Position numbers and translations under genes: made by a program. DNA of 64,000 nucleotides, taken from the NCBI GenBank assembly GCA_025060325.1, contig JANXBW010000022.1, positions 9,304 through 73,303 on the forward strand, read 5' to 3'. Below the pieces are notes generated by a model, which was not told the origin of the DNA, searched no databases, and saw only the letters and a program-made list of their open reading frames with translations. This stretch comes from Thermoguttaceae bacterium (GTDB lineage Bacteria; Planctomycetota; Planctomycetia; Pirellulales; Thermoguttaceae). This document shows positions 63,645 through 64,000 of this stretch, piece after piece (positions within the stretch are counted from its first letter, which is position 1; each line of letters starts with the position of its first letter).

Positions 63645-64000
63645 ACTTGGTTGTCCCGGAAAGGTCGTTTTCCAGCCTAAATTTTGCCTCCCTTGCTTGG
63701 ACCCTTTTAAGCTTGGGATTTGTTGACGGGCCGGGAGGAGGCCGGCACCATTGTACAGCGTCCACAGAGTCGCGCCAGACCGCAGGAATCTCTGGTATCG
63801 ATCGGCTCGGGAACGCCCTCCCGGAAAGCGTTAAAGCGCGGGAGATGTGAATCTCGCATGCCTCCACCGGGCCGATATGTCCGGAAAGTTTTCCCGCCTT
63901 CGGCATTCTTCGAAGGGCTTGGGATTATTCGCCGCTATTAGCTTGCGACCTGCCCGGGAGGAGGCCGGCATTCGGCCAATATGACCTCCTGCGCGAGATA
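63645..64000. other. Right-edge gap with a repeated 17-mer
   Basis: No gene is supported in the last 356 bp. The 17-mer CCGGGAGGAGGCCGGCA occurs at 63731-63747 and again at 63954-63970, and GCTTGGGATT also occurs twice, 12 and 30 bp before them. They may be repeated regulatory or dispersed elements. Confidence 0.45.

Overview
The window looks like a chromosomal segment of a planctomycete (Pirellulales/Thermogutta-like is my guess). The signs are a DUF1559 prepilin-type protein, several secreted or Tat-exported sugar-related enzymes (Gfo/Idh/MocA, TIM-barrel isomerase, DUF1080, parallel beta-helix protein), carboxypeptidase-regulatory-like lipoproteins and long gene-poor gaps. The two [FeFe]-hydrogenase catalytic subunits point to a fermentative or facultatively anaerobic lifestyle. 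The genus assignment is inference.

Layout. 0-8 kb, minus strand: a GlcD-type FAD oxidase running off the left edge, an orphan [FeFe]-hydrogenase catalytic subunit, then the translation block frr-pyrH-tsf-rpsB. 9-15 kb: a cytidylate-kinase-like protein, LarC, a membrane-anchored DUF6115-like protein, and an overlapping pair made of a membrane-anchored coiled-coil ParA-type ATPase and a small SAP-like partner. 15-46 kb: exported sugar or amidohydrolase enzymes, an APC permease, an NfeD protein, a DUF1559 pseudogene with three in-frame stops, a CobA-HemD fusion, a metal ABC permease fused to a DtxR-like domain, a pseudouridine synthase, thiS-thiG and a metallophosphoesterase. 46.5-50.4 kb: a decayed mobile region with MITE-like inverted-repeat units, two IS630 transposase remnants, a frameshifted ORF and a tyrosine-integrase remnant, next to tRNA-Ser(UGA). 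50.4-52.3 kb: an almost gene-free stretch where the plus strand changes from C-rich to G-rich. 52-60 kb, plus strand: TPR, DUF1080 and NHL proteins, then hydB-hydA-hydC, a trimeric electron-bifurcating-type hydrogenase operon ending in a good terminator. 60.7-63.6 kb, minus strand: a ketosynthase-like protein without the catalytic Cys, and mannose-6-phosphate isomerase.

How it fits together. HydB (NADH/FMN plus Fe-S), HydA (H-cluster) and HydC (2Fe-2S) form a complete soluble NAD(P)H/ferredoxin-linked hydrogenase; the maturases HydE, HydF and HydG are not in the window. The second HydA has no HydB or HydC beside it. The best candidate for an undescribed system is the ParA-like ATPase and partner pair at 13.2-15.3 kb. 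Other unusual points are the TSCSP version of the H-cluster L1 motif in both hydrogenases, the extra Fe-S domain of HydB, and the MITE family. No CRISPR array was seen.
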